DNA of 64,000 nt from Planotetraspora phitsanulokensis (GTDB lineage: Bacteria > Actinomycetota > Actinomycetes > Streptosporangiales > Streptosporangiaceae): NCBI RefSeq assembly GCF_016863295.1, contig NZ_BOOP01000001.1, positions 124,001 to 188,000 on the forward strand. Direction: 5' to 3'. The notes under the pieces are model-generated. The model saw only the letters and a list, made by a program, of their open reading frames with translations, searched no databases and was not told where the DNA came from. Below are positions 8,791-20,298 of this stretch, piece after piece. Position 1 is the stretch's first letter. Every line of letters starts with the position of its first letter. The position numbers were made by a program, and so were the translations under genes.

Positions 8791-10478
8791 TGGCCTTCGT
8801 GTGGACGATCGTCGCGATGGTCGTCGTTCTGGCGTTGTGCTGGCGGTACCTCGGCGCCTACATGGTCGCGGTGTACGAGGGCCGGGTCAGGTGGCTGGCC
8901 AAGGTCGAGCGGCCGATCTACCGAGTGATCGGAGCAGATCCGAAGGCCGAGCAGACCTGGAAGCGATACGCCTCATCAGTGATCGTCTTCTCGGCGATCG
9001 CGCTGCTGTTCAGTTACGGCATCTTCCGGCTGCAGGAGCATCTGCCGTTCAACCCGGAGCACATGCCCGGCGTCGAGTGGCATACGGCCTGGAACACCTC
9101 TGTGTCGTTCGTGACCAACACGAACTGGCAGTCGTACTCGGGCGAGACCACGATGTCGTACCTGTCGCAGATGGGCGCCCTGGCGGTGCAGAACTTCGTG
9201 TCCGCCGCGGTGGGCATGGCGGTCGCGGTCGCGCTGATCCGCGGGTTCGCCCGCAAGGGATCGAAGACGATCGGGAACTTCTGGGTCGACCTGGTGCGCG
9301 GCACCATCTACGTGCTGCTGCCGATCGCGTTCGTCGCCGCGATCGTGTTCATCTCGCAGGGTGCGCTGCAGACGCTGGCCGGACACGCTGAGGTCCACAA
9401 CGCGCTCAACGGCGCGAGCCAGACGCTACCCCGCGGCCCCATCGCCTCCCAGGAGGTGATCAAGCAGCTGGGCACCAACGGCGGCGGGTTCTTCAACGCC
9501 AACGGCGCCGGACCGTTCGAGAACCCGACCGGGTTGACGAACTTCCTGTCCATCGTGCTGATCCTGTGCATCCCGGTGGCGCTCACCTACACCTTCGGCA
9601 AGATGGTGTTCAGCGTCCGCCAGGGCGTGGCGATCCTCGCCGTCATGACGGTGCTGTTCGGCGGGTGGCTCACGATGGCCGCGGTCGCCGAGCAGCAGGG
9701 CAACCCCGCTCTCGCCGAGACCGGAGTGTCGCAGCCCCTCGGCAACATGGAGGGCAAGGAGACCCGGTTCGGCGCGCTGTCGTCGTCTCTGTACAACGTG
9801 ACCTCGACGCAGACCTCCACCGGAAGCGTGGACTCGGCGGCCGACTCCTACACGCCGATCGGCGGGATGGCGATGCTCACCGGGATGATGCTGGGTGAGG
9901 TCAGCCCGGGCGGCGTCGGAACGGGCGTCTACGGAATCCTGATGTTCGCGGTGATCACGGTGTTCATCGGCGGGTTGATGGTCGGGCGAACACCGGAGTA
10001 TCTCGGCAAGAAGATCCAGGCCAAGGAGGTGAAACTCGCCGCCCTTGGAGTGCTGGTCATGCCGATCACGGTGCTGGTGCTCACCGCGATCGCCACGGCG
10101 GTGCAAGCCGGGAAGGCCGGCCCGCTCAACGCGGGGCCGCACGGGTTCTCCGAGATCCTCTACGCCTACACCTCGCAGACGAACAACAACGGCTCCGGGT
10201 TCGGCGGGCTGAGCGCGAACACCCCCTTCTACAACGTCACCGGGACGATCGGCCTGCTGCTGGGCCGGTTCGCGATCATCATCCCGGCGCTCGCGCTGGC
10301 GGGCAGTCTCGCGGAGAAGAACGCCGTGCCCACCTCGCTGGGGACCTTCCGCACCGACAAGCCGATGTTCGTCGGACTGCTCACAGGCGTGGTCCTCGTC
10401 ATCGGCGGCCTGACCTTCCTCCCGGCGGTGGCCCTGGGCCCGATCGTGGAGCAGCTCAGTCACGGGATGTTCTGGTGA
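8790..10478 (+). CDS. kdpA: Potassium-transporting ATPase subunit A, channel-like K+ translocating subunit
   Basis: 562 residues, about ten membrane helices. All four K+-selectivity-filter loops of the KdpA superfamily are visible: TNTNWQSYSGE, TNGGGFFNANGAGPFENPT, MMLGEVSPGGVGTG and TNNNGSGFGGLSANTPF. KdpA selects and carries K+, with energy supplied by KdpB. The chosen start is the GTG that overlaps the kdpF stop codon. An open frame extends further upstream but lies inside kdpF. Confidence 0.97.
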   Translation: MAFVWTIVAMVVVLALCWRYLGAYMVAVYEGRVRWLAKVERPIYRVIGADPKAEQTWKRYASSVIVFSAIALLFSYGIFRLQEHLPFNPEHMPGVEWHTAWNTSVSFVTNTNWQSYSGETTMSYLSQMGALAVQNFVSAAVGMAVAVALIRGFARKGSKTIGNFWVDLVRGTIYVLLPIAFVAAIVFISQGALQTLAGHAEVHNALNGASQTLPRGPIASQEVIKQLGTNGGGFFNANGAGPFENPTGLTNFLSIVLILCIPVALTYTFGKMVFSVRQGVAILAVMTVLFGGWLTMAAVAEQQGNPALAETGVSQPLGNMEGKETRFGALSSSLYNVTSTQTSTGSVDSAADSYTPIGGMAMLTGMMLGEVSPGGVGTGVYGILMFAVITVFIGGLMVGRTPEYLGKKIQAKEVKLAALGVLVMPITVLVLTAIATAVQAGKAGPLNAGPHGFSEILYAYTSQTNNNGSGFGGLSANTPFYNVTGTIGLLLGRFAIIIPALALAGSLAEKNAVPTSLGTFRTDKPMFVGLLTGVVLVIGGLTFLPAVALGPIVEQLSHGMFW

Positions 10479-10554
10479 TGTCCCACCTGGTGCCACTGAA
10501 GCAGGCTCGATTGGTGCCTGACGTGTTCACGTCTGTCTGTGAAAGGAAATCGTG

Positions 10555-12641
<2,087 letters not shown>

Positions 12642-12642
<1 letters not shown>

Positions 12643-13172
12643 TGTTGCTGGACCTGCGACGGGCGATCACCGTCTCGATCATCTTCTTCGTCATACTCGG
12701 CCTGGCCTACCCGCTGGTCGAGACCGGCATCGGGCAGGCGCTGTTCAACCACCAGGCCAACGGCTCGCTCTCCGCCAACGGCTCGGAGCAGATCGGGCAG
12801 ACCTGGGACGGACCCCAGTGGTTCCACGGTCGCGCCGACGGGGACGACCCGACCGCCACCGGCGGGTCCAACCTCGGGCCCCGCTCGAAGGAACTGCTGG
12901 ACAAGTACAAGGAGCGGATCGCCGGGCTGGAGAAGGAGGGCGTCACCCCGCATCAGGACCTGGTGTCCGCGTCGGGCAGCGGTGTCGACCCCGACATCAG
13001 CCCTGAGGCCGCCTACGCCCAGGTTCCGTCGGTGGCGAAGGCCCGCGGCAAGTCGGACGACCAGCTGCGCGCCCTGGTGGAGCGCCACGTGGAGGGGCCG
13101 CAGTTCGGATTCCTCGGCGCTTCCCACGTCAATGTGCTCGAGCTGAACGAGGAGCTCGCGACGTTGAGATGA
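12642..13172 (+). CDS. kdpC: Potassium-transporting ATPase subunit C
   Basis: 176 residues. There is one N-terminal membrane helix (AITVSIIFFVILGLAYPLV), then an extracytoplasmic domain with the family signatures QTWDGPQWFHGR, TGGSNLGPRS, LVSASGSGVDPDISPEAA and LGASHVNVLELN. KdpC stabilises the complex and assists ATP/K+ coupling. The start overlaps the kdpB stop by one base and the stop overlaps the next start (ATGA). Confidence 0.96.
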
Positions 13173-14416
13173 CGACTCAGCGCGCCAACGACGACTCTCG
13201 TGCCGAACCGTCCATCAGTTGCCCTGTCGACGACAGCCATGCCGGCGTCGAGGCGGCCGGACGGTTCCGGATCTACCTCGGCGCGGCGGCCGGCGTCGGC
13301 AAGACCTACGCCATGCTCGACGAGGCCCAAATCTGCAGGCGGCGCGGCGACGACGTGGTCGTCGCGCTGGTGGAGACACACGGCCGGCCCGGGACCGAAG
13401 CCCATCTGGCCGGCCTGGAAGTGGTGCCACGAAAGATCGTCGAATACCGGGGCGCACGATTCGAGGAGATGGACCTGGAGGCCGTGCTCGCCCGCCGGCC
13501 CCAGGTCGCCCTGATCGACGAACTCGCGCACACCAACGTCCCCGGCTCGGGGCGCAACGAAAAGCGCTGGCAGGACGTTCGCGACCTGCTCGCCGCCGAC
13601 ATCGATGTGATCACCAACATCAACGTCCAGCACATCGAAAGCCTTGCGGACGTGGTCGAGCGGATCACCGGCGTCGCAGTCAGGGAACGGGTTCCCGACG
13701 CGGTGATCCGCAGCGCCGACGAGATCGAACTCGTCGACTCCTCACCCGAACGACTGCGCCGCCGCCTGATGCACGAGAACATCTTCTCTCCCGACCGGGC
13801 CCGTGAGGCGCTGCGAGGGTTCTTCACGACCGAGACCCTCACTGTGCTGCGCGAACTGACGCTGCGGTTCCTCGCCGACGGGATGAGGGGCGATCCTTCC
13901 GGGCAGCACGGCCGTACCCGCACGCGAACGCGGTGGGAAACCGCCGAACGGGTGCTCGTCGGGGTGAGCACGGCGCCCGGAAGCGACGCGGTGCTGCGCC
14001 GTGCCGCCCGGTTCGCCGCCCGGCTCGAGGCCGATCTGAACGTCGCCCACGTGCTGGTCGGCGACGCCGATCCGCTCGACGTGAAGATCGACGCTCTGCG
14101 CCGTCTGGCGGATGGTCTCGGCGCCGACTGGACCGACCTGTTCGACGATGACCCCGCCGCGGCCCTCGTCGACTTCGCCGGGCAGCGGCAGATCACCCAG
14201 ATCGTCGTGGGCCCGGGCCGGCGCAGCCGCCGGCTCGAGATGCTCGGTTCGGGCTCGACGATCCGGCGCCTCAACAGGCTGGCCGGCGACGCGGGCATCG
14301 ACGTGCATGTCATCGCCCGTGCCGGGTCTTCGGCGACGAGTCCGCCGGAGGGAAAGCCGGACTCGGCCCGTCACCTGAGGGGACCGGCCGCGGACGGCGA
14401 TCCCCGGGCGATGTGA
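13169..14416 (+). CDS. kdpD: KdpD N-terminal half as a separate protein (KdpD sensor domain + Usp domain)
   Basis: 415 residues. Residues about 30-245 are the KdpD N-terminal ATP-binding domain: the Walker A-like GAAAGVGKTYAML, ALVETHGRPGTE and IDELAHTNVPGSGRNEKRWQ. Residues about 255-390 are a Usp fold (ERVLVGVSTAPGSDAVLRRA, then TQIVVGPGRRSRRLEMLGSG). The protein then ends in a disordered Ser/Pro/Gly tail. In most bacteria this is fused to the membrane and kinase half; here a stop codon (14414-14416) separates them. It starts within the end of kdpC (ATGA). It is likely the c-di-AMP/turgor-sensing part, acting in trans on the next protein. Confidence 0.9.
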   Translation: MTTQRANDDSRAEPSISCPVDDSHAGVEAAGRFRIYLGAAAGVGKTYAMLDEAQICRRRGDDVVVALVETHGRPGTEAHLAGLEVVPRKIVEYRGARFEEMDLEAVLARRPQVALIDELAHTNVPGSGRNEKRWQDVRDLLAADIDVITNINVQHIESLADVVERITGVAVRERVPDAVIRSADEIELVDSSPERLRRRLMHENIFSPDRAREALRGFFTTETLTVLRELTLRFLADGMRGDPSGQHGRTRTRTRWETAERVLVGVSTAPGSDAVLRRAARFAARLEADLNVAHVLVGDADPLDVKIDALRRLADGLGADWTDLFDDDPAAALVDFAGQRQITQIVVGPGRRSRRLEMLGSGSTIRRLNRLAGDAGIDVHVIARAGSSATSPPEGKPDSARHLRGPAADGDPRAM

Positions 14417-15963
14417 TGCCGACCTCAGGGGCGATGATGGACAGCACCATCACATGGCAGGAGGATCGCGAAACGAAGCCCGCTCGAAGGCTGACCATCG
14501 CCGGGTCGTCCGCGGCCCTGGCGACCATGGCCGTCCTCACTTTCGCCATGCTGCCGTTCAGGGGCGACCTGAGCATCGCCACCACCGCGCTGGTGCTGGT
14601 CGTGCCCGTCGTGGTCGGCGTCGTGATCGGCGGCTTCCAGGCCGGCGTGATCAGCGTCGTCGGCGGCTTCCTCGTCTACGACTTCTTCTTCATCCCGCCC
14701 TACCTGACGCTCGATGTCGGCGCGAGCGAGAACTGGGTCGCGCTCGGCGTGTACGCGGTGATCATGGTCCCCGTCGCTCGAGTGGTGGCCAGCATGAACG
14801 TCGCCCGCGCGCAGGCCCGGCAGCGGGCGGCGCAGATCCGGCAACTGTTCGAGCTGTCCGCGCTGCTGGTCGAGGACAAGCCGCTCGAGGAACTGCTCAC
14901 GGTCATCGTGACCGCCCTGCGGGACGTCTTCGACGCCCACCAGGTGGCCCTGCTGCTGCCCCGCAACGACGACCTCGAGATCGCCGCCTCGGCCGGGGCC
15001 CCGCTCACCGAGGACGACCGGCGCAGGATCCAGCCCTCTCCGGGACGGCCGGCCAGCCTGGACGCCGAACGGCCCGACGGCGCCAACCCGTTCGGGATCG
15101 CCCTCGTCGCCGCCGGACGGCCGGTCGGCATGCTGACCGTCTCCGGCACCGAGATCACCGGCCGGCAGCGCGAACCGCTTCTGCTGTTCGCCAACCAGAT
15201 CGCCCTGGCCGTCGAGCGCGCGCAGTTGCGCGAACACGCCCTGCGCGCCGGGCTGACCGAGGAGGTCGAACGGCTCGCCCGCACGCTCGTCGCCGCGGTC
15301 TCCCACGATCTGCGAGCCCCGCTGGCCTCGATCAAGGCGTCCTCGTCCATCCTCGCCGACCCGCAGCTGAGCGGCGGGCTCGACCACGACGCCCGGCACG
15401 AACTCGCGGTCCTGGTCGACACCCAGGTCGACCGGCTCGCCGCCCTGGTCACCAACCTGCTCGACATGAGCCGCGTCCAGGCCGGCATGCTCCAGCCCCG
15501 CGCCGCCATCACCCGCCTGCACGACCTCGTCGACACCGTCCTCGCCGACCTGCCGGCCGGCCGCCGCAACGGCCTGCCCGTCCTCGACCTGCCCGACGAC
15601 CTTCCGCTCATCGACGTCGACGTCGTGCTCATCGCCCGGGTGCTCACCAACCTGCTGGAGAACGCCATCCGGCACTCGCCGAAGGACAGCCCGATCACCA
15701 TCGCGGCCCGGCGCGCCGATCCCACAACGATCACCGTGTCCGTCGCCGACCACGGTCCCGGCATCAGCCCCGACCGGCGTGGAGAGATCTTCGGACTGTT
15801 CCTCCGCCGGCAGGGGGACTCCGGCTCAGGACTGGGACTGGCCATCGCCAAGACATTCATCGACGCCCACCGGCAGCGCATCTGGGTCGAAGACGCTCCG
15901 GGGGGCGGAGCACGCTTCTGCTTCACCCTGCCCGTCGCCGCGCCACTACAAGAGAGGTCCTGA
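14416..15963 (+). CDS. kdpD: KdpD C-terminal half: DUF4118 membrane domain, GAF and histidine kinase
   Basis: 515 residues. Four membrane helices carry the KdpD DUF4118 signature YDFFFIPPYLTL; a GAF-like domain follows (about residues 155-280), then HisKA with AAVSHDLRAPLASIKAS (phospho-accepting His297), N box LTNLLENAIRHSP, ADHGPGISP and GSGLGLAIAKTF. This is the signalling half of the K+-sensing kinase that phosphorylates KdpE. ATG 14416 overlaps the preceding TGA; GTG 14413, or ATG 14437 behind AGGGG, are alternatives. The split is clean: overlapping start and stop codons, and no decay in either half. Confidence 0.92.
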   Translation: MPTSGAMMDSTITWQEDRETKPARRLTIAGSSAALATMAVLTFAMLPFRGDLSIATTALVLVVPVVVGVVIGGFQAGVISVVGGFLVYDFFFIPPYLTLDVGASENWVALGVYAVIMVPVARVVASMNVARAQARQRAAQIRQLFELSALLVEDKPLEELLTVIVTALRDVFDAHQVALLLPRNDDLEIAASAGAPLTEDDRRRIQPSPGRPASLDAERPDGANPFGIALVAAGRPVGMLTVSGTEITGRQREPLLLFANQIALAVERAQLREHALRAGLTEEVERLARTLVAAVSHDLRAPLASIKASSSILADPQLSGGLDHDARHELAVLVDTQVDRLAALVTNLLDMSRVQAGMLQPRAAITRLHDLVDTVLADLPAGRRNGLPVLDLPDDLPLIDVDVVLIARVLTNLLENAIRHSPKDSPITIAARRADPTTITVSVADHGPGISPDRRGEIFGLFLRRQGDSGSGLGLAIAKTFIDAHRQRIWVEDAPGGGARFCFTLPVAAPLQERS

Positions 15964-15964
15964 C

Positions 15965-16654
15965 ATGCCGGCCGTGCTGATCATCGACGATGACATCGCG
16001 CTCCTGAACGCCTGCAGGGTCGGCTTGCAGGCACTCGGCCACGACGTCAGCACCGCTGAGACCGGCGGGGAGGGACTGTCCTCCGTCGCGTTACGGCGAC
16101 CCGACGTCATCGTTCTCGACCTCGGGCTGCCCGACCTGGACGGAATGGACGTCTGCGCCCGTGTCCGCGGGTGGACCGACACCCCCATCGTCATCCTCTC
16201 CGCCGACGGCGCCGAGGACCGCAAGGTCGAAGCGCTCGACGGGGGCGCCGACGACTACATGACCAAGCCCTTCGGCATGCGCGAACTCGACGCCCGGCTG
16301 CGGGTCGCGCTGCGCCACCATCACAACGCCGGCGCCGGAAACGACCACGGCAGTCAGCTCGAGGTCGGAGCCCTCGTCCTCGACCTCCAGCACTGCGAGG
16401 CGACCTTCCACGGTGCGTCGCTCGACCTCACCCCCAAGGAGTTCGACTTCCTGGCGTACCTCGCCCGGCACGTCGGCAAGGTCTGCACCCGCCGTTTGAT
16501 CATGGAGCACGTCTGGGGACCCGCGTACGCCAACGAGACCCACTACCTCAAGGTCTACGCCTACCGGATCCGCAAGAAGCTCGGCGACGAACAGGGCCGC
16601 TTCCTGCAGACCGACCCTTCTGTGGGCTATCGCCTCAAGGCCACCGACATCTGA
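15965..16654 (+). CDS. kdpE: Response regulator KdpE
   Basis: 229 residues. The receiver domain has the acidic pocket IIDDD, phospho-acceptor Asp52 (VIVLDLGLPDLDG) and Lys101 (DYMTKPFG). An OmpR-type winged helix follows (LDLTPKEFDFLAYLARHVG, then ETHYLKVYAYRIRKKLG and the wing TDPSVGYRL). It is the transcriptional activator of kdp genes under K+ limitation. It starts directly after the kinase gene behind AGAGAGG, so the whole kdp set forms one transcription unit with its own regulators. Confidence 0.96.
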   Translation: MPAVLIIDDDIALLNACRVGLQALGHDVSTAETGGEGLSSVALRRPDVIVLDLGLPDLDGMDVCARVRGWTDTPIVILSADGAEDRKVEALDGGADDYMTKPFGMRELDARLRVALRHHHNAGAGNDHGSQLEVGALVLDLQHCEATFHGASLDLTPKEFDFLAYLARHVGKVCTRRLIMEHVWGPAYANETHYLKVYAYRIRKKLGDEQGRFLQTDPSVGYRLKATDI

Positions 16655-16772
16655 CGCGCCGTCGTGCCGGTGGGGCCGCGGCGGATGGTCTCGCGTTGAC
16701 GGGATTCGCGTGCGTTGACGGGCGGAACTATTGAGATGCGAGCGCAGGGAACCGGCGCGTAGCGTCCCGGGC

Positions 16773-17294
16773 GTGGACGGAGAACACGCGGCTCGGCAAC
16801 TACAGGCGATCGCCGAGGTGGTCGGCATCGCGGGGGAGATCGGCGTCCAGATCTGGCTCCGCGGCGGCTGGGCGATGGACTTCTACCTCGGTGAGATCAC
16901 CCGCGACCACAGGGACGTCGACTGGTTCGCATGGGCCGAGGACGTGCCTGAGCTGGCCGGGAAGTTGATGGCGCGCGGTTTCGAACCGATGCCCGGACCG
17001 CCGCCCGATCAGCAACTCGACTTCGGCCGGGGCGACGTGGAGCTGAGCTTCGCCCTGCTGGCGAAGGACGGAGATGGGCGGGTGGTGGTCGGGGGCGGAC
17101 CCTGGAAGGGGGAGCCCTGGCCGGCGGGGATGCTCGATGCGCCTCCCGGGTGGCTGAACGAGTTGCAGTGTCCGATCATCAGTCCCGCCGCGCAGATCGA
17201 GATCAAGCAGATGATGCCGGTGTGGGTCCCCGGGATGCCGCGCCGCGACAAGGATCTTGAGGACATCGCCCGGCTGCAAGCCGCGCTCCGCTGA
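16773..17294 (+). CDS. Nucleotidyltransferase of the aminoglycoside 2''-adenylyltransferase type
   Basis: 173 residues from GTG 16773. The core is VQIWLRGGWAMDFYLGEITRD, then HRDVDWFAWAED, matching the polymerase-beta-like nucleotidyltransferase fold of the AadB-type family (GG...D.D catalytic pattern). The C-terminal LNELQCPIISPAAQIEIKQ is also family-like. Close relatives include resistance enzymes, but many chromosomal actinobacterial members have no known substrate, so resistance should not be assumed. No strong ribosome site is visible; a TTG at 16731 in the same frame is an alternative start. Confidence 0.75.
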   Translation: MDGEHAARQLQAIAEVVGIAGEIGVQIWLRGGWAMDFYLGEITRDHRDVDWFAWAEDVPELAGKLMARGFEPMPGPPPDQQLDFGRGDVELSFALLAKDGDGRVVVGGGPWKGEPWPAGMLDAPPGWLNELQCPIISPAAQIEIKQMMPVWVPGMPRRDKDLEDIARLQAALR

Positions 17295-17409
17295 CCCACT
17301 CTGAACACGCTCGCGAAGCTGAAGGTCCGGGATCGCTCCGGATCTCCGGGTCGAGTCTCATCCCATGCAGGACCCGGAAACCGCGAAGATCGCCCCCGGA
17401 GGTGCCCAC

Positions 17410-17754
17410 GTGAAGACCAGGATTCGGACATTGCGAATTGGCGATCAGGTATTCGCATGGACAGGGCGGGTGGGCCACACGACAGGCGATGGCGCCTGTC
17501 GGCGATATGTCCGCCTTCGTGTCTGGGGCGGAGGAAAGAACGGTCGACCGTTGCAGGCGGATCTCCTCTCCACCTTTGAGGGTGGCCCGTGGGGCTACTG
17601 CGCAACCGATACGGCGTTCCCAACCCCAAGGGACGTGCGAGTGGTCGTGGACCACGCCCTGGCGAGCGGCTGGGATCCTGCAGCTCGCGGCGGTGTCTTC
17701 CTCGTACAAGACAACCCTTCGGCCCTCACAGGCTTCGTGATCACTGACCGATGA
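17410..17754 (+). CDS. Conserved-looking protein of unknown function
   Basis: 114 residues from GTG 17410, preceded by a strong GGAGG at 6 bp spacing. The sequence starts with basic TRIRTLRIGDQVFAWTG and contains RYVRLRVWGGGKNGRPL and GYCATDTAFPTPRDVR. It looks like a small soluble beta-rich protein with no membrane segment. I recall similar uncharacterised actinomycete proteins but no function. It stands alone between the nucleotidyltransferase and the sigma factor. Confidence 0.65.
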   Translation: MKTRIRTLRIGDQVFAWTGRVGHTTGDGACRRYVRLRVWGGGKNGRPLQADLLSTFEGGPWGYCATDTAFPTPRDVRVVVDHALASGWDPAARGGVFLVQDNPSALTGFVITDR

Positions 17755-17933
17755 GATGGCGGATGAGCGTCAGTCGCCGTCCAAGTGGAGTTCCGTCATC
17801 GGGTCGGCGGCGCACTCAGCCTGACTGACTCCCTCGCCGTCAGCACCGCGCTGCCGCAAGGGCGCTTCCCGTGAACGGCGGGCAACCTTTCTCTCTGATC
17901 ACGCGTATATGAGGGCATGACCCGAGGAGCATT

Positions 17934-18437
17934 ATGACCCCGTCCGCGGAGGGGTTCGCCGACTTCGTCGCGGCCAGGGCAACCGCTCTGTTGCGTACGG
18001 CATATCTGACCTGCGGATCGGCGGCCGACGCGGAAGACGTGCTGCAGAGCGCGCTCGAACGGGCCTACCGCAACTGGCACCGGCTGCACCGCGACGCCGA
18101 TCCGGAACCGTACGTGCGGCGGATCATTGTCAACCTGGCCATTAACCGGGCCCGCCGCCGCGCGATCCTGCGGCTGATCCCCGTGCACGCCCCGCCCGAC
18201 AGGCCCGCTCCCCGCGGGGACGTCGAGCTTCGTCAGGTGCTGCTCGACGCGCTTCGTGTGCTGCCGCCCCGTCAGCGGGCGGTGATGGTGCTGCGGTACT
18301 GGGAGGACATGACCGAGGCGCAGACGGCCCAGATCCTCGGGTGCTCGGTCGGGACGGTCAAGAGCCAGGCATCCAAGGCCCTGGCGCGGCTCCGCATGCT
18401 GCTGGACCGGGAGGTGGTCACGAATGTCGAGGCTTGA
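17934..18437 (+). CDS. RNA polymerase sigma factor, SigE family (ECF)
   Basis: 167 residues. Region 2 is at about residues 8-75 (FADFVAARATALLRTAYLTCG, DAEDVLQSALERAYRNW). Region 4 is at about 105-155 (LPPRQRAVMVLRYWEDMTEA, then GCSVGTVKSQASKALARLR). Short actinobacterial SigE-family sigma factors usually sit beside a membrane anti-sigma partner, and the next gene overlaps it by 14 bp. The ribosome site GAGGAG is well placed before the ATG. Confidence 0.92.
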   Translation: MTPSAEGFADFVAARATALLRTAYLTCGSAADAEDVLQSALERAYRNWHRLHRDADPEPYVRRIIVNLAINRARRRAILRLIPVHAPPDRPAPRGDVELRQVLLDALRVLPPRQRAVMVLRYWEDMTEAQTAQILGCSVGTVKSQASKALARLRMLLDREVVTNVEA

Positions 18438-19875
18438 GAACGAACTGCGCGCGGCCATGGCGGAGGAAACCGCCACATTGCGGGCCGCATCCGATCTGGC
18501 CGACCGGGTCGTACGGCTCTCGCGCCGCCGCAAGTCCCGCCGCATGAAGCTGGTGGCCGCCGCTGCCGCCGCCGTCGTCGTCGCGGCGGGTGCTGTGCCG
18601 GCCTTCGTGACGCTGTCGCGATCCGACCGGTCTGTTTCTGACAGGGTCGTCGCGGAGGTTGATGGGGTCGAGGTGCACTATTTGCCCGGCGACATGGGCA
18701 AGCCGGAACGGCTGTCGCTGGAGGAGCGCGACCGCGGGGGCACGATCCGCCTTTGGGGCGAAGGGCTGACGTGGTCGGAGGGAGACCGGTTCGTCCAGGT
18801 GTCCGTCTACCGGCCCAAGGACAAGATCACCGATGTGATGGACATCTGGGCGCTGAACGTGCTGAGTGACGTGGACGAGTCGACGGGCAACCAGGGCTTC
18901 GCCAGCACCGTCGACCACACCGACCGGATATGGGTTGCCCAGCCGGGCGTCCTGCTGAGGGTCACCACCTCGGTATCGATGAAGGGCGAGCTCGACCGCA
19001 TCGCCAAGGGACTGCGCGTGAGCCGGTCCTCCCCGAGCACGCAACCCACCGTCGCGCGGCCCCGCCGCGCCGAAGATCCCCGCTCGTTCGGAGGCATACG
19101 GCTCGGACGCCTGCCGGACGGCTTCACGGCCGAACAGGGGGATGCGTCCATGATCACCGACGGCATAGGCCGGTGGTTCAACCGCGGCGGCGGGAGCCTG
19201 TCGGTGGAGGTCGTCTGGGGCGACACGGCGCACGACCTTGGCAGCTTGCGCGAGGTCACGGCGTGGCCGACGGACGAGCGGCTTGTCAAGGTGCGCGAGA
19301 CCGAGGTGCGCGAGATCGCCATGCGGGGCACGCGCGCGCTTGACGGGCGGGTCCTGTCGGCGAACGGGTTCGGGGACAAGGGCCGGATGCTCCTCTGGGT
19401 GATCCGGCCGGGCCTGGGCGTGCGGATATGGGCGTCACCGGATCTCGTGGACACCATGCCGGAGATCGCCCGCGGCATCGCCCCCATCGCGCCGCTGAAG
19501 GGAGACGCGGTCGACGAGGTGCGGGTGCCCTACGTACCAGAGGGGCTCCGCCTGGGCACGACGCGTTCGGCGACGGGACCCGACTGGGTCATGACGGCCC
19601 GGCGCTGGCGCTCGCCCGACGATCCGGCGCGCCAAGTGTCTGTGGAGGTGTATCACGGAGCCGCCGTCGAAAATCGGGACTGGGCGGGCGGCACCGCCGG
19701 CGTCGACGCGGAGCCGGACGTCATCGGCGGAGTCGAAGGCATGGTGTGGCGCTCGGCGCGGGAGCAGAGGTTCGCCTGGCGGGAGGACACGGGCCTGGGC
19801 GTCGCCGTCACCGTTGCGGCGGGTTCTCAACCCGAGCTGGCCCAGGTGGTCGAGGGCATTCACACGGGGGGCTGA
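18424..19875 (+). CDS. Membrane-anchored partner of the sigma factor, probable anti-sigma factor
   Basis: 483 residues. The N-terminal cytoplasmic part (about 40 residues, RLENELRAAMAEETATLRAA, then RLSRRRKSRRMK) is followed by one membrane helix (LVAAAAAAVVVAAGAVPAF) and a large extracytoplasmic domain without recognised motifs. Its start lies inside the end of the sigma gene, so the two are co-translated. This layout fits an anti-sigma sensor, but no zinc-binding HxxxCxxC motif is visible; the short N-terminal tail is the only cytoplasmic candidate for sigma binding. Confidence 0.75.
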   Translation: MSRLENELRAAMAEETATLRAASDLADRVVRLSRRRKSRRMKLVAAAAAAVVVAAGAVPAFVTLSRSDRSVSDRVVAEVDGVEVHYLPGDMGKPERLSLEERDRGGTIRLWGEGLTWSEGDRFVQVSVYRPKDKITDVMDIWALNVLSDVDESTGNQGFASTVDHTDRIWVAQPGVLLRVTTSVSMKGELDRIAKGLRVSRSSPSTQPTVARPRRAEDPRSFGGIRLGRLPDGFTAEQGDASMITDGIGRWFNRGGGSLSVEVVWGDTAHDLGSLREVTAWPTDERLVKVRETEVREIAMRGTRALDGRVLSANGFGDKGRMLLWVIRPGLGVRIWASPDLVDTMPEIARGIAPIAPLKGDAVDEVRVPYVPEGLRLGTTRSATGPDWVMTARRWRSPDDPARQVSVEVYHGAAVENRDWAGGTAGVDAEPDVIGGVEGMVWRSAREQRFAWREDTGLGVAVTVAAGSQPELAQVVEGIHTGG

Positions 19876-20221
19876 CGGCCGTCTTCGGCCTAGGCGGGAA
19901 CATGGGCGTAATCGACAGGGCCCCCAGGCCGCGCGACTTTGGTAAGCCCAGTGCTCGTGAGTCTCGGAAAACGACCGTCTGCCGAGACCGCAGGTCCGTG
20001 TTCTGTTGGTGCTGCGAAGCTCCATCTGGGATGGAATCTTGCGGCCTGGCGGGATCGCGCCGGGAACCGCAATGCGACCTGCGGAAACGCGACCAACATC
20101 ATCCCGCCTATGTTCCGCGACCACTGGCATATGGCTGCTTTTGGCGGCCTTCGGCTGCATGTCCCCGTAATGGAGATCAGGAGAGAATCCGCAGCTCACG
20201 CAAGGGATCCCTGATCAAACT
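19876..20221. other. Intergenic stretch beside the tRNA gene
   Basis: No gene is supported here. It is less GC-rich than its surroundings. It holds a small stem-loop right after the preceding stop (GGCCG-TCTT-CGGCC, 19877-19890), and a longer-looped one (GTCTCGG at 19961-19967 with CCGAGAC at 19982-19988). Short frames on both strands lack ribosome sites. Lying next to a tRNA gene it could be an old integration scar, but no integrase piece or repeated tRNA end was found. Confidence 0.4.
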
Positions 20222-20298
20222 TGGTAGGGCGGGTGGGACTTGAACCCACGACCCACGGATTATGAGTCCGATGCTCTGACCGGCTGAGCTACCGCCCC
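20222..20298 (-). tRNA. tRNA with CAT anticodon (tRNA-Met elongator, or tRNA-Ile2)
   Basis: The minus strand gives a full cloverleaf: acceptor GGGGCGG pairing with CCGCCCT (one G-U), T8-A9, D arm GCTC...GAGC, anticodon arm GGACT-CAT-AATCC with the CAT anticodon, and T arm GTGGGTTCAAGTCCCAC. Discriminator A and an encoded CCA (20222-20224) follow. Sequence alone does not separate elongator Met from lysidine-modified Ile2. Confidence 0.95.

Noticed and set aside
16731-17294. Acquired aminoglycoside resistance gene
   Set aside because: Only the general nucleotidyltransferase pattern is visible; codon use fits the chromosome and no mobile element is nearby.
19939-20214. A 91-codon frame next to the tRNA
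   Set aside because: No ribosome site, no protein-like pattern, and equally long frames exist on the other strand.
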